Below, in pieces: positions 46,452 to 53,980 of a DNA stretch of 64,000 nucleotides. Positions within the stretch are counted from its first letter, which is position 1. Every line of letters starts with the position of its first letter. The stretch lies in assembly GCF_013408985.1 (NCBI RefSeq), contig NZ_JACBZT010000001.1:3286001-3350000 (forward strand), in the 5' to 3' direction. The notes under the pieces are model-generated. The model was not told where the DNA came from. It searched no databases and was given only the letters and a program-made list of their open reading frames with translations. The position numbers were made by a program, and so were the translations under genes. The DNA comes from Petropleomorpha daqingensis. GTDB taxonomy: Bacteria > Actinomycetota > Actinomycetes > Mycobacteriales > Geodermatophilaceae.

Positions 46452-48062
46452 TCACCCGGCGAGGACGGGGACGGCCGGGCGGGAACGGGTGCGCTGGAGG
46501 CAGACGACGGTGTGGTCGTCCCGCCGGGCGGTGTTGCCGCCGAAGCGCATGCTGGCCGCGGCGATCGCCTCCACCAGCCGGGGCCCGTCCTCCGCGCCCA
46601 CGGCGGTGACGGTGTCGAGGATGCCGCGGATGCCGAACTCGGTCCCGTGCCCGTCCCGCGTCTCGGTGACCCCGTCGGTGTAGGCGAGGAGCAGGTCGCC
46701 GGGCCGGAACGGCGCGGTGGCCGTGTTCCACGCCCAGCCGAGCACGATCGAGGAGAGCAGCGGTCCGGTGGTCGGCAGCTCCAGCCATGACCGCGGCCCG
46801 TGCGGGGCCACGATCGGGACGGCGGGTGACGGTCGCTGGACGCTCTCGGCGAGGGGGCCCAGCAGCAGCCCGGCCGGGTGCCCGGCGTTGGCGTAGGACA
46901 CCGTCCCGCGCTCGGTGTCGAGGACGGCGACGAACGCGGTGGCGAACTGCCCAGGGGGGACGCCGACCAGCTCGGCGCAGACACCGGTGAGCGCCTGCCC
47001 GGGCTCGAGTCCGGCGCGCAAGGCGGTGATCAGGGAGTGCTTGAGCCGCAGGGCGAAGACCGCGCTGCTCGGTCCGTGCCCGGCGACGTCGCCGAGCACG
47101 AGGCCGAGGCGGGTGGGGGAGAGGGCCACGGTGTCGTACCAGTCACCGGCGAGCACGCCCTCGGCCGGGTCCAGCCGGCCGGCGATGCGCACGCCGGCGA
47201 TGTGTTCTCCGGCGGGCTGCAGCGCGGTGCGCAGAGCCGACACCGCGGGGCCGGTCTGCTCCAGGGCTTCGAGGCTGCGGCGGGTGGTGTGCAGATCGGC
47301 GGTCAGCCGGTCGCGCATGGCGGTCACGTCGCCGGCCAGGCTGCGCATCTCGGGCGCGCCGGTGACGGGCAGCTCGGCGCTGAGGTTCCCCCCGGCGACG
47401 GCGCGCGTGGCTTCCGCGAGCCGCACGAGCGGGCGCGCCACGGACCGCCACAGCACGACGCACCCGGCGACCGTGAGCACCAGCAGCGCGGCCAGTGTCG
47501 CGGTCAGCAGCACGGTGAGGCGCTGCTGGAGCGAACCGACGCGGTCGGCGACGCGCGAGGTGGCGCTGCTCAGCCAGGAGTCGAGGGTCTGCTCACGCTG
47601 GCGGATGGAGTCGAAGAGCTCCTTGCCCTCGCTCGTGGCGGCCACCGTGCGTGCCTCGTCGACGTGCCCGCTCTGGACCAGCGCGATCTGGCCCTGCGCG
47701 TAGTCGATCCAGTTCTGGTGCGCGGTCTCGAGCGCGGTGATCGCGTCGGGCGGGCCGTCCACGGCGGCCCAGCGGGAGCGCAGCGTGGCCGTCAGGGCCG
47801 GGCTCGCGGCCTCGGCCTGCTGGTACGGGTCGAGGAAGGTCGTGCCTCCCGTCAGCAGGTAGCCCCGCAGCCCGGTTTCCTCGTCGACGTACCCCGTGAG
47901 CAGCTGCGACTCCACCCGCCCGGCGGCCGCGAGGTCGTCGAGCCGGGCCTGGCTGTCGCTGAGCTGGTTCGCCGTGACGGCGACCGCGGTCGCCGCCCCC
48001 GCTGTCAGCGCCACGACGACCACGCTGGCCACCAGCACCTGCCGGGCCAGCCCCTTCTGCAC
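46452..48062 (-). CDS. Membrane SpoIIE-type PP2C phosphatase (CHASE3-HAMP-PP2C)
   Basis: This 536-residue protein has a membrane segment at about 8-30, an extracytoplasmic CHASE3-like helical domain (about 35-185; SQLLTGYVDEETGLRGYLLTGG), a second membrane segment at about 185-210, a HAMP linker and a C-terminal PP2C_SIG phosphatase domain. The metal-binding aspartates are in AGDWYDTV, GDVAGHG and RDDHTVV. It should dephosphorylate an anti-sigma-factor antagonist in response to an outside signal. The RsbW-like gene just downstream is the likely partner. The GTG start is at 48060-48062. Confidence 0.9.
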   Translation of the reverse strand: MQKGLARQVLVASVVVVALTAGAATAVAVTANQLSDSQARLDDLAAAGRVESQLLTGYVDEETGLRGYLLTGGTTFLDPYQQAEAASPALTATLRSRWAAVDGPPDAITALETAHQNWIDYAQGQIALVQSGHVDEARTVAATSEGKELFDSIRQREQTLDSWLSSATSRVADRVGSLQQRLTVLLTATLAALLVLTVAGCVVLWRSVARPLVRLAEATRAVAGGNLSAELPVTGAPEMRSLAGDVTAMRDRLTADLHTTRRSLEALEQTGPAVSALRTALQPAGEHIAGVRIAGRLDPAEGVLAGDWYDTVALSPTRLGLVLGDVAGHGPSSAVFALRLKHSLITALRAGLEPGQALTGVCAELVGVPPGQFATAFVAVLDTERGTVSYANAGHPAGLLLGPLAESVQRPSPAVPIVAPHGPRSWLELPTTGPLLSSIVLGWAWNTATAPFRPGDLLLAYTDGVTETRDGHGTEFGIRGILDTVTAVGAEDGPRLVEAIAAASMRFGGNTARRDDHTVVCLQRTRSRPAVPVLAG

Positions 48063-48138
48063 TCGGTCTCCTTCTCGCGCGCGAGCACGGCATACCGCCG
48101 GTCCGGCACCGGGTGGGTCTCACTCTCGCACGCGCCGG

Positions 48139-49005
48139 TCAGGCCAGACCGTTGACGCTCACGCCGGCGGCCCGCAGCTCCTCGATGCCGGTGACGTGCG
48201 TCGTGTCGGTGTCGTCCAGGCCGAGGTTGACCAGCGTGTGCACCTGCAGCAGCGGCGTCAGGTCGGTGAGCGGGTTGGCGCCGAGCTGGAGCTCCTGGAG
48301 CAGTTGCGCCTGGGCCAGCCCGTGGACGTCGGAGATCTGGTTGCCCCAGACGTCGAGGATCAGCAGCGTCGGGATGGTGCCGAGCGGCGCGGGGTCGGTG
48401 ATCTGGTTCCGCGAGAGCCGCAGCGTGTCCAAGGCGGGCAACCCGGCCAGCGGCGAGACGTCGGTGATCGCGTTGCTCGAGAGGTCGAGCGTCCGGAGCC
48501 CGTCGTGATCGGCCAGAGGGGCGATGTCGGTGACCCGGGCCGCGGCCACGCCGAGCGCGTTCAGCGTGTTCGTGTGCTCGAGCGGCGAGAGGTCGCTGAT
48601 GGGGTTGTTCGAGAGGCCGAGGTCGAACAGCTGCAGGCCCTCGAGGGGCGCCAGGTCGGTGACCTGGTTGTCGGTGAGGGTCAGCGTGTTCAGGTGCGAC
48701 AGCCCGTGCAGGGGCGTGAGGTCGCTGATCTCGTTGCGGGGCGCGTCGAGGACGTTGAGGGCGGTCAGCTGCTCGACGCCGTCGAGGGAGTGGATGTGGT
48801 CTGCCGCGTCGAGGCCGTCGCAGTGCAGTTGCGTGAGCTCGCCGAGGTCGGCGGTGTGCGTGACGGGCGCCCCAGCCGCCATCGCCACGCACGCCGCCAG
48901 TGCGGGGTCGGGGAAGATCTGGTCGATCGGCTTCGCCGGGTCCGAGGGTGCGGCGCACGCGCCCAGTCCGAGCAGCAGGGTCAGGACGGCGCCGATCGCT
49001 CTCAT
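48139..49005 (-). CDS. Leucine-rich-repeat lipoprotein (internalin-like)
   Basis: This 288-residue protein has a lipoprotein signal (LLLGLGACAA, lipobox L-G-A-C) and about nine leucine-rich repeats of 22 residues, each of the SDLxPL..L..L..L.L..N.I type (LNTLTLTDNQVTDLAPLEGL, LRTLDLSSNAITDVSPLAGL). These are the bacterial internalin-like repeats that bind proteins outside the cell. A ~45-residue cap with a cysteine pair precedes the repeats. The ATG is at 49003-49005. It is divergent from the amidohydrolase gene. Confidence 0.88.
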   Translation of the reverse strand: MRAIGAVLTLLLGLGACAAPSDPAKPIDQIFPDPALAACVAMAAGAPVTHTADLGELTQLHCDGLDAADHIHSLDGVEQLTALNVLDAPRNEISDLTPLHGLSHLNTLTLTDNQVTDLAPLEGLQLFDLGLSNNPISDLSPLEHTNTLNALGVAAARVTDIAPLADHDGLRTLDLSSNAITDVSPLAGLPALDTLRLSRNQITDPAPLGTIPTLLILDVWGNQISDVHGLAQAQLLQELQLGANPLTDLTPLLQVHTLVNLGLDDTDTTHVTGIEELRAAGVSVNGLA

Positions 49006-49056
49006 CGCTGACCAGCTGATCACGCAGGTCAACGCGATACGCGGACCTGGAGGAGC

Positions 49057-50271
49057 ATGTCGCAGATGAGCACGGCCGTCACGGTGTTCCGCGATCTGCG
49101 CCCGATGGGCGGCCCCGCGGTCGACCTCGTCGTCCGCGACGGGGTCGTCGCCGCCGGTCCGGCGGCGGACGGGGCGGACGTCGTGGACTGCCGCGGGTTG
49201 CTGGCGCTGCCCTCGCTGGTCGATGCGCACATCCACCCGGACAAGACGTCGTGGGGAGAGCGGTGGTTCTCCCGCCGGCCGGTGACCACCGGGATCGCCG
49301 GGTACGCGGAGCAGGACGTCGAGCTCTCCCGGGGAATGGATACGCCGGTCGCCGTCCGGGCCGGCCGGCTGATGGCGCACGCGGTCGCCCGGGGCACGCG
49401 GGCGATGCGCGCCCACGTCGACGTCGCCCCGCCTTTCGGGCTGGACGGGGTGCGTGGCGTCGCCGCCGCGCGGGACGAGCTGGCGCACGCGCTGACCGTG
49501 CAGATCGTGGGCTTCCCGCAGCAGGGGGTGTACCGGGCGCCCGGCACCGCGGAGCTGCTGGAGGAGGCCGCCCGGGAGGGTCTTATCGACCTGGTGGGCG
49601 GCATCGACCCGCTGGGTTTCGACGAGGCGTCCGACGCCCAGCTCGACCTGGTCTTCGGCCTGGCCGACCGCCACGGGCTGGGGGTGGACATCCACCTGCA
49701 CGACACCGGCGAGGCCGGGCTCCTCCCGCTGCGCGGCATCATCGACCGCACCCGCGCGCTCGGGCTTCAGGGCCAGGTAACGGTGAGCCACGCGTTCTGC
49801 GTCCCGGCCGCGGACGACGTCGACCGGCTCGCCGACGAGCTCGCCGAGGCCGGGATCAGCCTGACCACCGTGGTCCCCGACGTGGTGCGGGTGCTGCCCG
49901 TCGCCCGGCTGCAGCGGCACGGCGTCCGGGTGGGTCTCGGCTCCGACGGCGTCCGCGACGCGTGGAGCCCCTTCGGCAACGCCGACATGCTGCACCGGGC
50001 CCATCTGCTCGGGCTGATCACCCGCGCCCGGGTCGACGAGGACCTCACCGCCTGCCTCGTGGCCGCCGCCCACGGCGGTGCCGACGTGCTCGGCCTGCCC
50101 CGCGCCGACTTCACGCCCGGGTCGCCGGCCGACTTCCTGCTCGTCGACGGCGAGTGCGTGCCCCAGGTGCTCGTCGACCTCCCGCCCCGCGCGCTGGTCG
50201 TGCGCGCGGGCCGGGTCATCGCGACAGGCGCACCTGCGCCGGGGGCGCCGGGCGGGCGAGCAGGAGGATGA
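49057..50271 (+). CDS. Cytosine-deaminase-like amidohydrolase
   Basis: This 404-residue metal-dependent hydrolase has the amidohydrolase barrel with metal ligands in LVDAHIHPDKTSW (HxH), HLHDTGE, TVSHAFC and GSDGVRDAWSP (Asp). The layout is that of the cytosine deaminase/CodA branch. The likely reaction is deamination or ring opening of a nitrogen heterocycle; the substrate is unknown. The last ~56 bp overlap the 3' end of the convergent VanZ gene. The start is the ATG at 49057. Confidence 0.85.
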   Translation: MSQMSTAVTVFRDLRPMGGPAVDLVVRDGVVAAGPAADGADVVDCRGLLALPSLVDAHIHPDKTSWGERWFSRRPVTTGIAGYAEQDVELSRGMDTPVAVRAGRLMAHAVARGTRAMRAHVDVAPPFGLDGVRGVAAARDELAHALTVQIVGFPQQGVYRAPGTAELLEEAAREGLIDLVGGIDPLGFDEASDAQLDLVFGLADRHGLGVDIHLHDTGEAGLLPLRGIIDRTRALGLQGQVTVSHAFCVPAADDVDRLADELAEAGISLTTVVPDVVRVLPVARLQRHGVRVGLGSDGVRDAWSPFGNADMLHRAHLLGLITRARVDEDLTACLVAAAHGGADVLGLPRADFTPGSPADFLLVDGECVPQVLVDLPPRALVVRAGRVIATGAPAPGAPGGRAGG

Positions 50272-50785
50272 CGACGGCGGCCAGCGCCCCGATGCCGGCG
50301 CCGACCCCGTTCGCGACGACGTCGGCGAACGTCGCCACCCGGGTGGTCAGCGCCGCCTGGTAGCACTCGATGGCCATCGAGAGCGCCACGCAGAGCAGCA
50401 CCGCTCTGATCGGTCGGCGCAGCAGCAGCGCGAGGAAGAGGCCGAGCGGCACGAACAGCACGACGTTGAGCGGGCCGTCGGCGGTCTGCGTCCACGCGGT
50501 GAAGTCGCTGGCCTGAGGCCGGACGTTGGCCAGGATGCTCGCCGGCACGTCGTCCACCAGGTGCAGCGCGGACCACCCGCCGGAGGGCACGACGGTCACC
50601 CCGAGGACGACGGCCAGCGCGGCGCCGGTCAGGAAGGTCAGCACGCGGTGCCGGCGGACGAGCGCGGCGACGAGGACGGCGAGCAGGAGGCCGGCGGCGA
50701 TCGTCGTCGGCACGGAGGGCGCCCGCTCGAACATCGCCAGGTAGTCGACGCCGCCGCTCGGGATCGGCCCGGTCGGCGGGGTCAT
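50216..50785 (-). CDS. VanZ-family membrane protein
   Basis: This 189-residue protein has about five membrane helices and the VanZ motif (SDFTAWTQTADGPLNVVLFVPLG, with the NxxLFxPxG element) and C-terminal ECYQAALTTRVATFADVVANGVGA. VanZ proteins are linked to low-level teicoplanin resistance and to envelope stress. Its ATG overlaps the stop of a 54-codon gene upstream, and an 11-bp-spaced direct repeat that I propose as the response-regulator box of the adjacent two-component system lies 47 bp before that gene. Confidence 0.88.
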   Translation of the reverse strand: MTPPTGPIPSGGVDYLAMFERAPSVPTTIAAGLLLAVLVAALVRRHRVLTFLTGAALAVVLGVTVVPSGGWSALHLVDDVPASILANVRPQASDFTAWTQTADGPLNVVLFVPLGLFLALLLRRPIRAVLLCVALSMAIECYQAALTTRVATFADVVANGVGAGIGALAAVVILLLARPAPPAQVRLSR

Positions 50786-50946
50786 GGCGAACCGGCCGTG
50801 GTCCAGTGCGCCGGCGGCGGCACGTCATCGGGAAGGAGCGCTACGACGATCCGGAAGGCGATGAGCGCCGCCAGCGCCGGGGCGAGCAGAAGGGCGACCG
50901 TGGCGGTGCCCACCGCCCAGCGGCTGCGGCTCGTTGGTCGCTTCAT
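50782..50946 (-). CDS. 54-residue single-pass membrane protein, coupled to vanZ
   Basis: The ATG at 50944-50946 opens 54 codons that start MKRPTSRSRWAVGTATVALL, continue with a hydrophobic helix (LLAPALAALIAFRIVVALL) and end in PAHWTTAGSP. Its TGA overlaps the vanZ ATG (ATGA). Positive residues before the helix and a short outside tail suit a small membrane peptide. I know no family for it. It fills the gap between the two-component response regulator and vanZ and carries the proposed operator 47 bp upstream, so it looks like a real gene. Confidence 0.65.
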   Translation of the reverse strand: MKRPTSRSRWAVGTATVALLLAPALAALIAFRIVVALLPDDVPPPAHWTTAGSP

Positions 50947-50992
50947 GCTCTGGACCTTGCGCCGGACGTCGTCGCGCCCCGGTAACGCGCGG

Positions 50993-51009
50993 GCTTATGC
51001 CTCGCTTAT
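50993..51009 (-). promoter_or_regulatory. ATAAGC direct repeat, proposed response-regulator box (vanZ side)
   Basis: On the minus strand two copies of ATAAGC stand exactly 11 bp apart, separated by GAGGC. This spacing is typical of OmpR-family regulator half-sites. The box covers the last codons of the response-regulator gene and lies 47 bp before the start of the 54-codon gene and vanZ. A matching box is in the divergent promoter at 51.69 kb. Confidence 0.55.
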
Positions 51010-51666
51010 CTCCCCGAAGCGGTAGCCGACGCGAGGGACGGTGGCGATCACCGGCGGGTCGCCGAGCTTGCGCCGCAGGGTCATGACGGCGACCCGCACC
51101 GCGTTGGTGAAGGGGTCGGCGTGCTCGTCCCAGGCCTTCTCCAGCAGCTCCTCGGCGCTGACCACCGCGCCGTCGGCCTGCAGAAGCACGCGGAGGACGG
51201 CGAACTCCTTGGGCGTGAGGTCGAGCAGCCGACCATCGCGGAAGGCCCGGAACTTCGGCTCGTCGAGGACGACGCCGGCGCTCTCGAGCACCGGGGGAGT
51301 GCCGACGGGGGGCCGTCTGGCGAGGGCCTGGACCCTTGCCGCGAGTTCGGCGAAGGCGAACGGCTTGGTCAGGTAGTCGTCGGCACCGAGGGACAGCCCG
51401 TCGACGCGGTCGCGGATCCCGCTCGCGGCGGTGAGCAGCAGGATTCGGGTGCCGACCTTGGCGTCGATCGCCCAGCGGCAGACGGCGTCGCCGGTGGCGC
51501 CGGGCATGTCCCGGTCGAGGACGGCGACGTCGTAGCGGTTGACGCCGAGCCGCTCTATCGCCCCCGCGCCGTCGTAGCAGACGTCGACGGCCATCGCGAG
51601 CTTGCGCAGCCCCTCGGCCACGGTGTCGGCGAGCAGCACCTCGTCGTCGGCGAGCAGGACGCGCAC
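50995..51666 (-). CDS. OmpR-family response regulator
   Basis: This 223-residue regulator has a receiver domain (VLLADDEVLLADTVAEGL, phospho-acceptor Asp in VAVLDRDMPG, LTAASG, Lys in TKPFAFAEL) and a winged-helix OmpR-type DNA-binding domain (LTPKEFAVLRVLLQADG; FTNAVRVAVMTLRRKLGDPP; VPRVGYRFGE). It starts with the GTG at 51664-51666 and is divergent from its histidine kinase across 42 bp holding an ATAAGC repeat. The partner kinase is next door and the small membrane/vanZ pair is the best candidate target. Confidence 0.93.
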   Translation of the reverse strand: MRVLLADDEVLLADTVAEGLRKLAMAVDVCYDGAGAIERLGVNRYDVAVLDRDMPGATGDAVCRWAIDAKVGTRILLLTAASGIRDRVDGLSLGADDYLTKPFAFAELAARVQALARRPPVGTPPVLESAGVVLDEPKFRAFRDGRLLDLTPKEFAVLRVLLQADGAVVSAEELLEKAWDEHADPFTNAVRVAVMTLRRKLGDPPVIATVPRVGYRFGEISEA

Positions 51667-51691
51667 GGTCGATCAGACTCCTGGACGTCGG

Positions 51692-51708
51692 ATAAGGACG
51701 AGATAAGC
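51692..51708. promoter_or_regulatory. ATAAG direct repeat, proposed autoregulatory box
   Basis: ATAAGG at 51692-51697 and ATAAGC at 51703-51708 are 11 bp apart with ACGAG between. They fill the 42-bp gap between the divergent response-regulator and kinase genes and end directly at the kinase ATG. The same spacing and sequence recur ahead of the 54-codon gene, so this is probably the regulator's own operator. Confidence 0.55.
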
Positions 51709-52869
51709 ATGCGTCGGATCTCCGCGTTCGCGCCGGTACCGTCGGTGAGCGTGGTGCTGACCCCGCGCCGGCGCGCTGCGATCGCCGTCCTGGTGACCTG
51801 GCCGCTGGCGTACTTCTGGGTCGACTTCTTCCTGACCACCGTCAAGGGGCTCGTCTACTACCTGCGCGACACCCCGCCCTGGCCGTACTGCGCCGGCGGT
51901 GCCGGCTGGGTCAGCGTCACCAACAGCTGCTCCTCGTACAGCCCGGGGCTGGCGGTGGTCGAGCTGCTGGTGGCTGTGGGTCTGGCGCTGGCCGTGGCGG
52001 TGCTGTTGGCGCGGTGGGTGATGCAGCCCGTGCGGGCGCTGGGGGAGACCCTGGGCCGGTTCGGTCCGGCCAGCCTGGCGCTGCGGATGCCGGTGGACGG
52101 CGGTCCTTCTGATGAGACCGGCCGGCTGGGTGCCTCGCTGAACGCGGTGCTGGACCGGTTGGCGGAGGGCTACGAGGCGCAGCGGCGTTTCGCAGCGACC
52201 GCGTCGCACGAGCTGCGGACCCCGCTGGCGACGCAGCGGGCGCTGATCGAGGTCTCGCTGGCGGGTTCGCTGACGCCTGAGCAGCTCGAGCTGCTGTCGC
52301 GCCAGTTGCTGGCGACGAACGAGCGCAACGAGCAGCTCATCGACGGCCTGCTCACCCTGGCTGAGACCGACCGCGGGCTGGTGACGACGGCGCCGGTGCC
52401 GCTCGACGAGGTCGTGCCGGCGGCGGCCGAGCAGTTCCGCGCGGCGGCTGTCGCCGCCGACGTGACGCTGTCGGTGGAGGCCGCGCCGGTGACGGTGATG
52501 GGGGAGCGGCCGCTGGTCGAGCGGCTCGTCGCGAACCTGGTCACCAACGCGGTGAAGTACAACGAGCCCGGTGGTTCCGTCTGGGTCCGGGTGGACGACG
52601 ACGGCGCGCTGACCGTTGAGAACACCGGCTCCGTGGTGCCAGCTGAGCTGGTGAATGGACTGTTCGAGCCGTTCCGGCGGCTGTCCGGCGAGCGACTGGT
52701 GCACAGCGGCGGGGTCGGATTGGGCCTGACGATCGTGCGCTCGATCGCGGCCGCCCACGACGCCACGGTGCTTGCGGAGGCCCGTCCGAACGGCGGGCTC
52801 CGGATCACGGTCCGGTTCCCGGCTCGGGCGGTGCGCCTCTCGGCCGCACCGCGCGTAAGCGTGGGATGA
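51709..52869 (+). CDS. Sensor histidine kinase (OmpR partner)
   Basis: This 386-residue membrane kinase has two membrane segments (about 20-45 and 85-110) around a small outside domain with cysteines (YYLRDTPPWPYCAGGAGW, NSCSSYSPG), a HAMP linker, HisKA with the His in ATASHELRTPLATQ, and HATPase_c (NLVTNAVKYNEPGG N-box; GVGLGLTIVRSI G-box). The ATG at 51709 directly follows the repeat that may be its own operator. Envelope sensing is inferred from the small outside domain and the vanZ neighbour. Confidence 0.92.
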   Translation: MRRISAFAPVPSVSVVLTPRRRAAIAVLVTWPLAYFWVDFFLTTVKGLVYYLRDTPPWPYCAGGAGWVSVTNSCSSYSPGLAVVELLVAVGLALAVAVLLARWVMQPVRALGETLGRFGPASLALRMPVDGGPSDETGRLGASLNAVLDRLAEGYEAQRRFAATASHELRTPLATQRALIEVSLAGSLTPEQLELLSRQLLATNERNEQLIDGLLTLAETDRGLVTTAPVPLDEVVPAAAEQFRAAAVAADVTLSVEAAPVTVMGERPLVERLVANLVTNAVKYNEPGGSVWVRVDDDGALTVENTGSVVPAELVNGLFEPFRRLSGERLVHSGGVGLGLTIVRSIAAAHDATVLAEARPNGGLRITVRFPARAVRLSAAPRVSVG

Positions 52870-53100
52870 GGGTTCGCTCTACGACTGCCGGCCCGTCCGG
52901 TACCAGCCTGGCGCTACGCAGGCCCCTGATCAGCCGATTCTGCGCACAGCCGATGGATAGCGGCGGGTAGTTCCCAACTGCCTCGAGTCTCCCAGCCCAC
53001 CTTCAGCGGGAGGGCTCCCATCTGCATCAGCCTCGGGGCAGAGCGGGAGAGGGCGTCGCTGTCGCACCCGACTCGCGGTCGCTAGCGGCACACTGTCGTC

Positions 53101-53802
53101 ATGCGGCTCTCGGGGGAAGCGAAGGTCGGCCTTGTAGCTGCGGTCATCCTCGCAATAGTCTTCGCCACCGGGCCGCCTTGGTGGTTCAAATTCTTTGCTT
53201 CTAATGAGACCTCGTCGGAGAGCACGGCAACGAGTTCTCAACCAGTGGTCACGTCGTCCGCCCCCGCAACCACCAGTAATACATCAGGCCCAACCTCGCC
53301 AGTGACGACGTCGTCCTCAGATGAGCCGACGCCGGCCTCGCCTGTGTCGACCTTCAACCCACCGGCTCCATCGTTCTCCACCATGCCGCTGGCGGACGTC
53401 TTTCGAGAGAGCCGGGTTTTGAGTCAGCCGCGCGTCAAGGTTATTGGCTCGGCTCCGTTCACGTACGTGATCGAGCCCAACCTCGACAGCTACGAGTATG
53501 TGAATGATGACGAGGACAACGTGCTCTGGCAGGTGGCTAGTTCTACGTGTCAGTCGCTAGATTTGCAGATTGGCGTCTCGACCGACCAGCCGATCGGCGT
53601 TGACCGAACAAATCTAAGCGACATCATGAAGATCTCCACTCAGGCTGAGGCGTCATTGACCCTGCACCTGCCGGTTGATCAAGTCACAAACGCACACGTA
53701 GCGCTGACCCCCGGTGAGGCTTTCGCCATAACACTGTCGGGGAGCTACTACATTTTCATCAATGGGTCTGGAAACTGCACGGCTCCCTTGAGCTTTTCGT
53801 GA
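53101..53802 (+). CDS. Membrane-anchored protein with Ser/Thr/Pro linker, lower GC
   Basis: This 233-residue protein has a membrane anchor at about 8-25 (VGLVAAVILAIVFATGPPWW), a long Ser/Thr/Pro linker of about 65 residues, and a C-terminal domain of about 130 residues with a single cysteine pair (SSTCQSLDLQ...SGNCTAPL). I do not recognise a family. Its base composition and codon choice (many A/T-ending codons such as AAT, TTT, GTT) differ from the surrounding core genes. This suggests horizontal transfer although it lies just left of the tRNA-Gly fragment that marks the island edge. The start is the ATG at 53101. Confidence 0.7.
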   Translation: MRLSGEAKVGLVAAVILAIVFATGPPWWFKFFASNETSSESTATSSQPVVTSSAPATTSNTSGPTSPVTTSSSDEPTPASPVSTFNPPAPSFSTMPLADVFRESRVLSQPRVKVIGSAPFTYVIEPNLDSYEYVNDDEDNVLWQVASSTCQSLDLQIGVSTDQPIGVDRTNLSDIMKISTQAEASLTLHLPVDQVTNAHVALTPGEAFAITLSGSYYIFINGSGNCTAPLSFS

Positions 53803-53844
53803 CCGGTTTGGCGGCCCGTCTGCAAGGTAATGCCATGGGTGGCG

Positions 53845-53891
53845 TGGAGCGGGTGACGGGAATCGAACCCGCATGGCCAGCTTGGAAGGCG
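53845..53891 (-). other. 3' fragment of tRNA-Gly(UCC), attachment-site remnant
   Basis: On the minus strand the sequence GCCTTCCAAGCTGG... continues through GCGGGTTCGATTCCCGTC and ACCCGCTCCA, which is the anticodon loop (TCC), T-arm and acceptor 3' strand of tRNA-Gly with encoded CCA. The 5' half of the tRNA (acceptor 5' strand and D-arm) is absent and the upstream bases do not pair. A 3' tRNA fragment adjoining an integrase is the mark of an att site left by integration into a tRNA gene. The element lies on the high-coordinate side; the intact tRNA-Gly should lie at its other end, beyond 64 kb. Confidence 0.8.
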
Positions 53892-53980
53892 GGCCACGTG
53901 GTGGCATATGCGCTGTTCAGCGGGTCGTCGGAGCCTCGAAGAGGCTCGACGTGACCACAACATGACCAATCGACGCGCGG

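Noticed and set aside
52870-53100. Gene between the histidine kinase and the low-GC protein
   Set aside because: No frame with a plausible start, ribosome-binding site or recognisable domain; treated as intergenic.
53845-53920. Complete tRNA-Gly gene
   Set aside because: The 5' acceptor strand and D-arm are missing and the anticodon stem mismatches, so it is a 3' fragment only.
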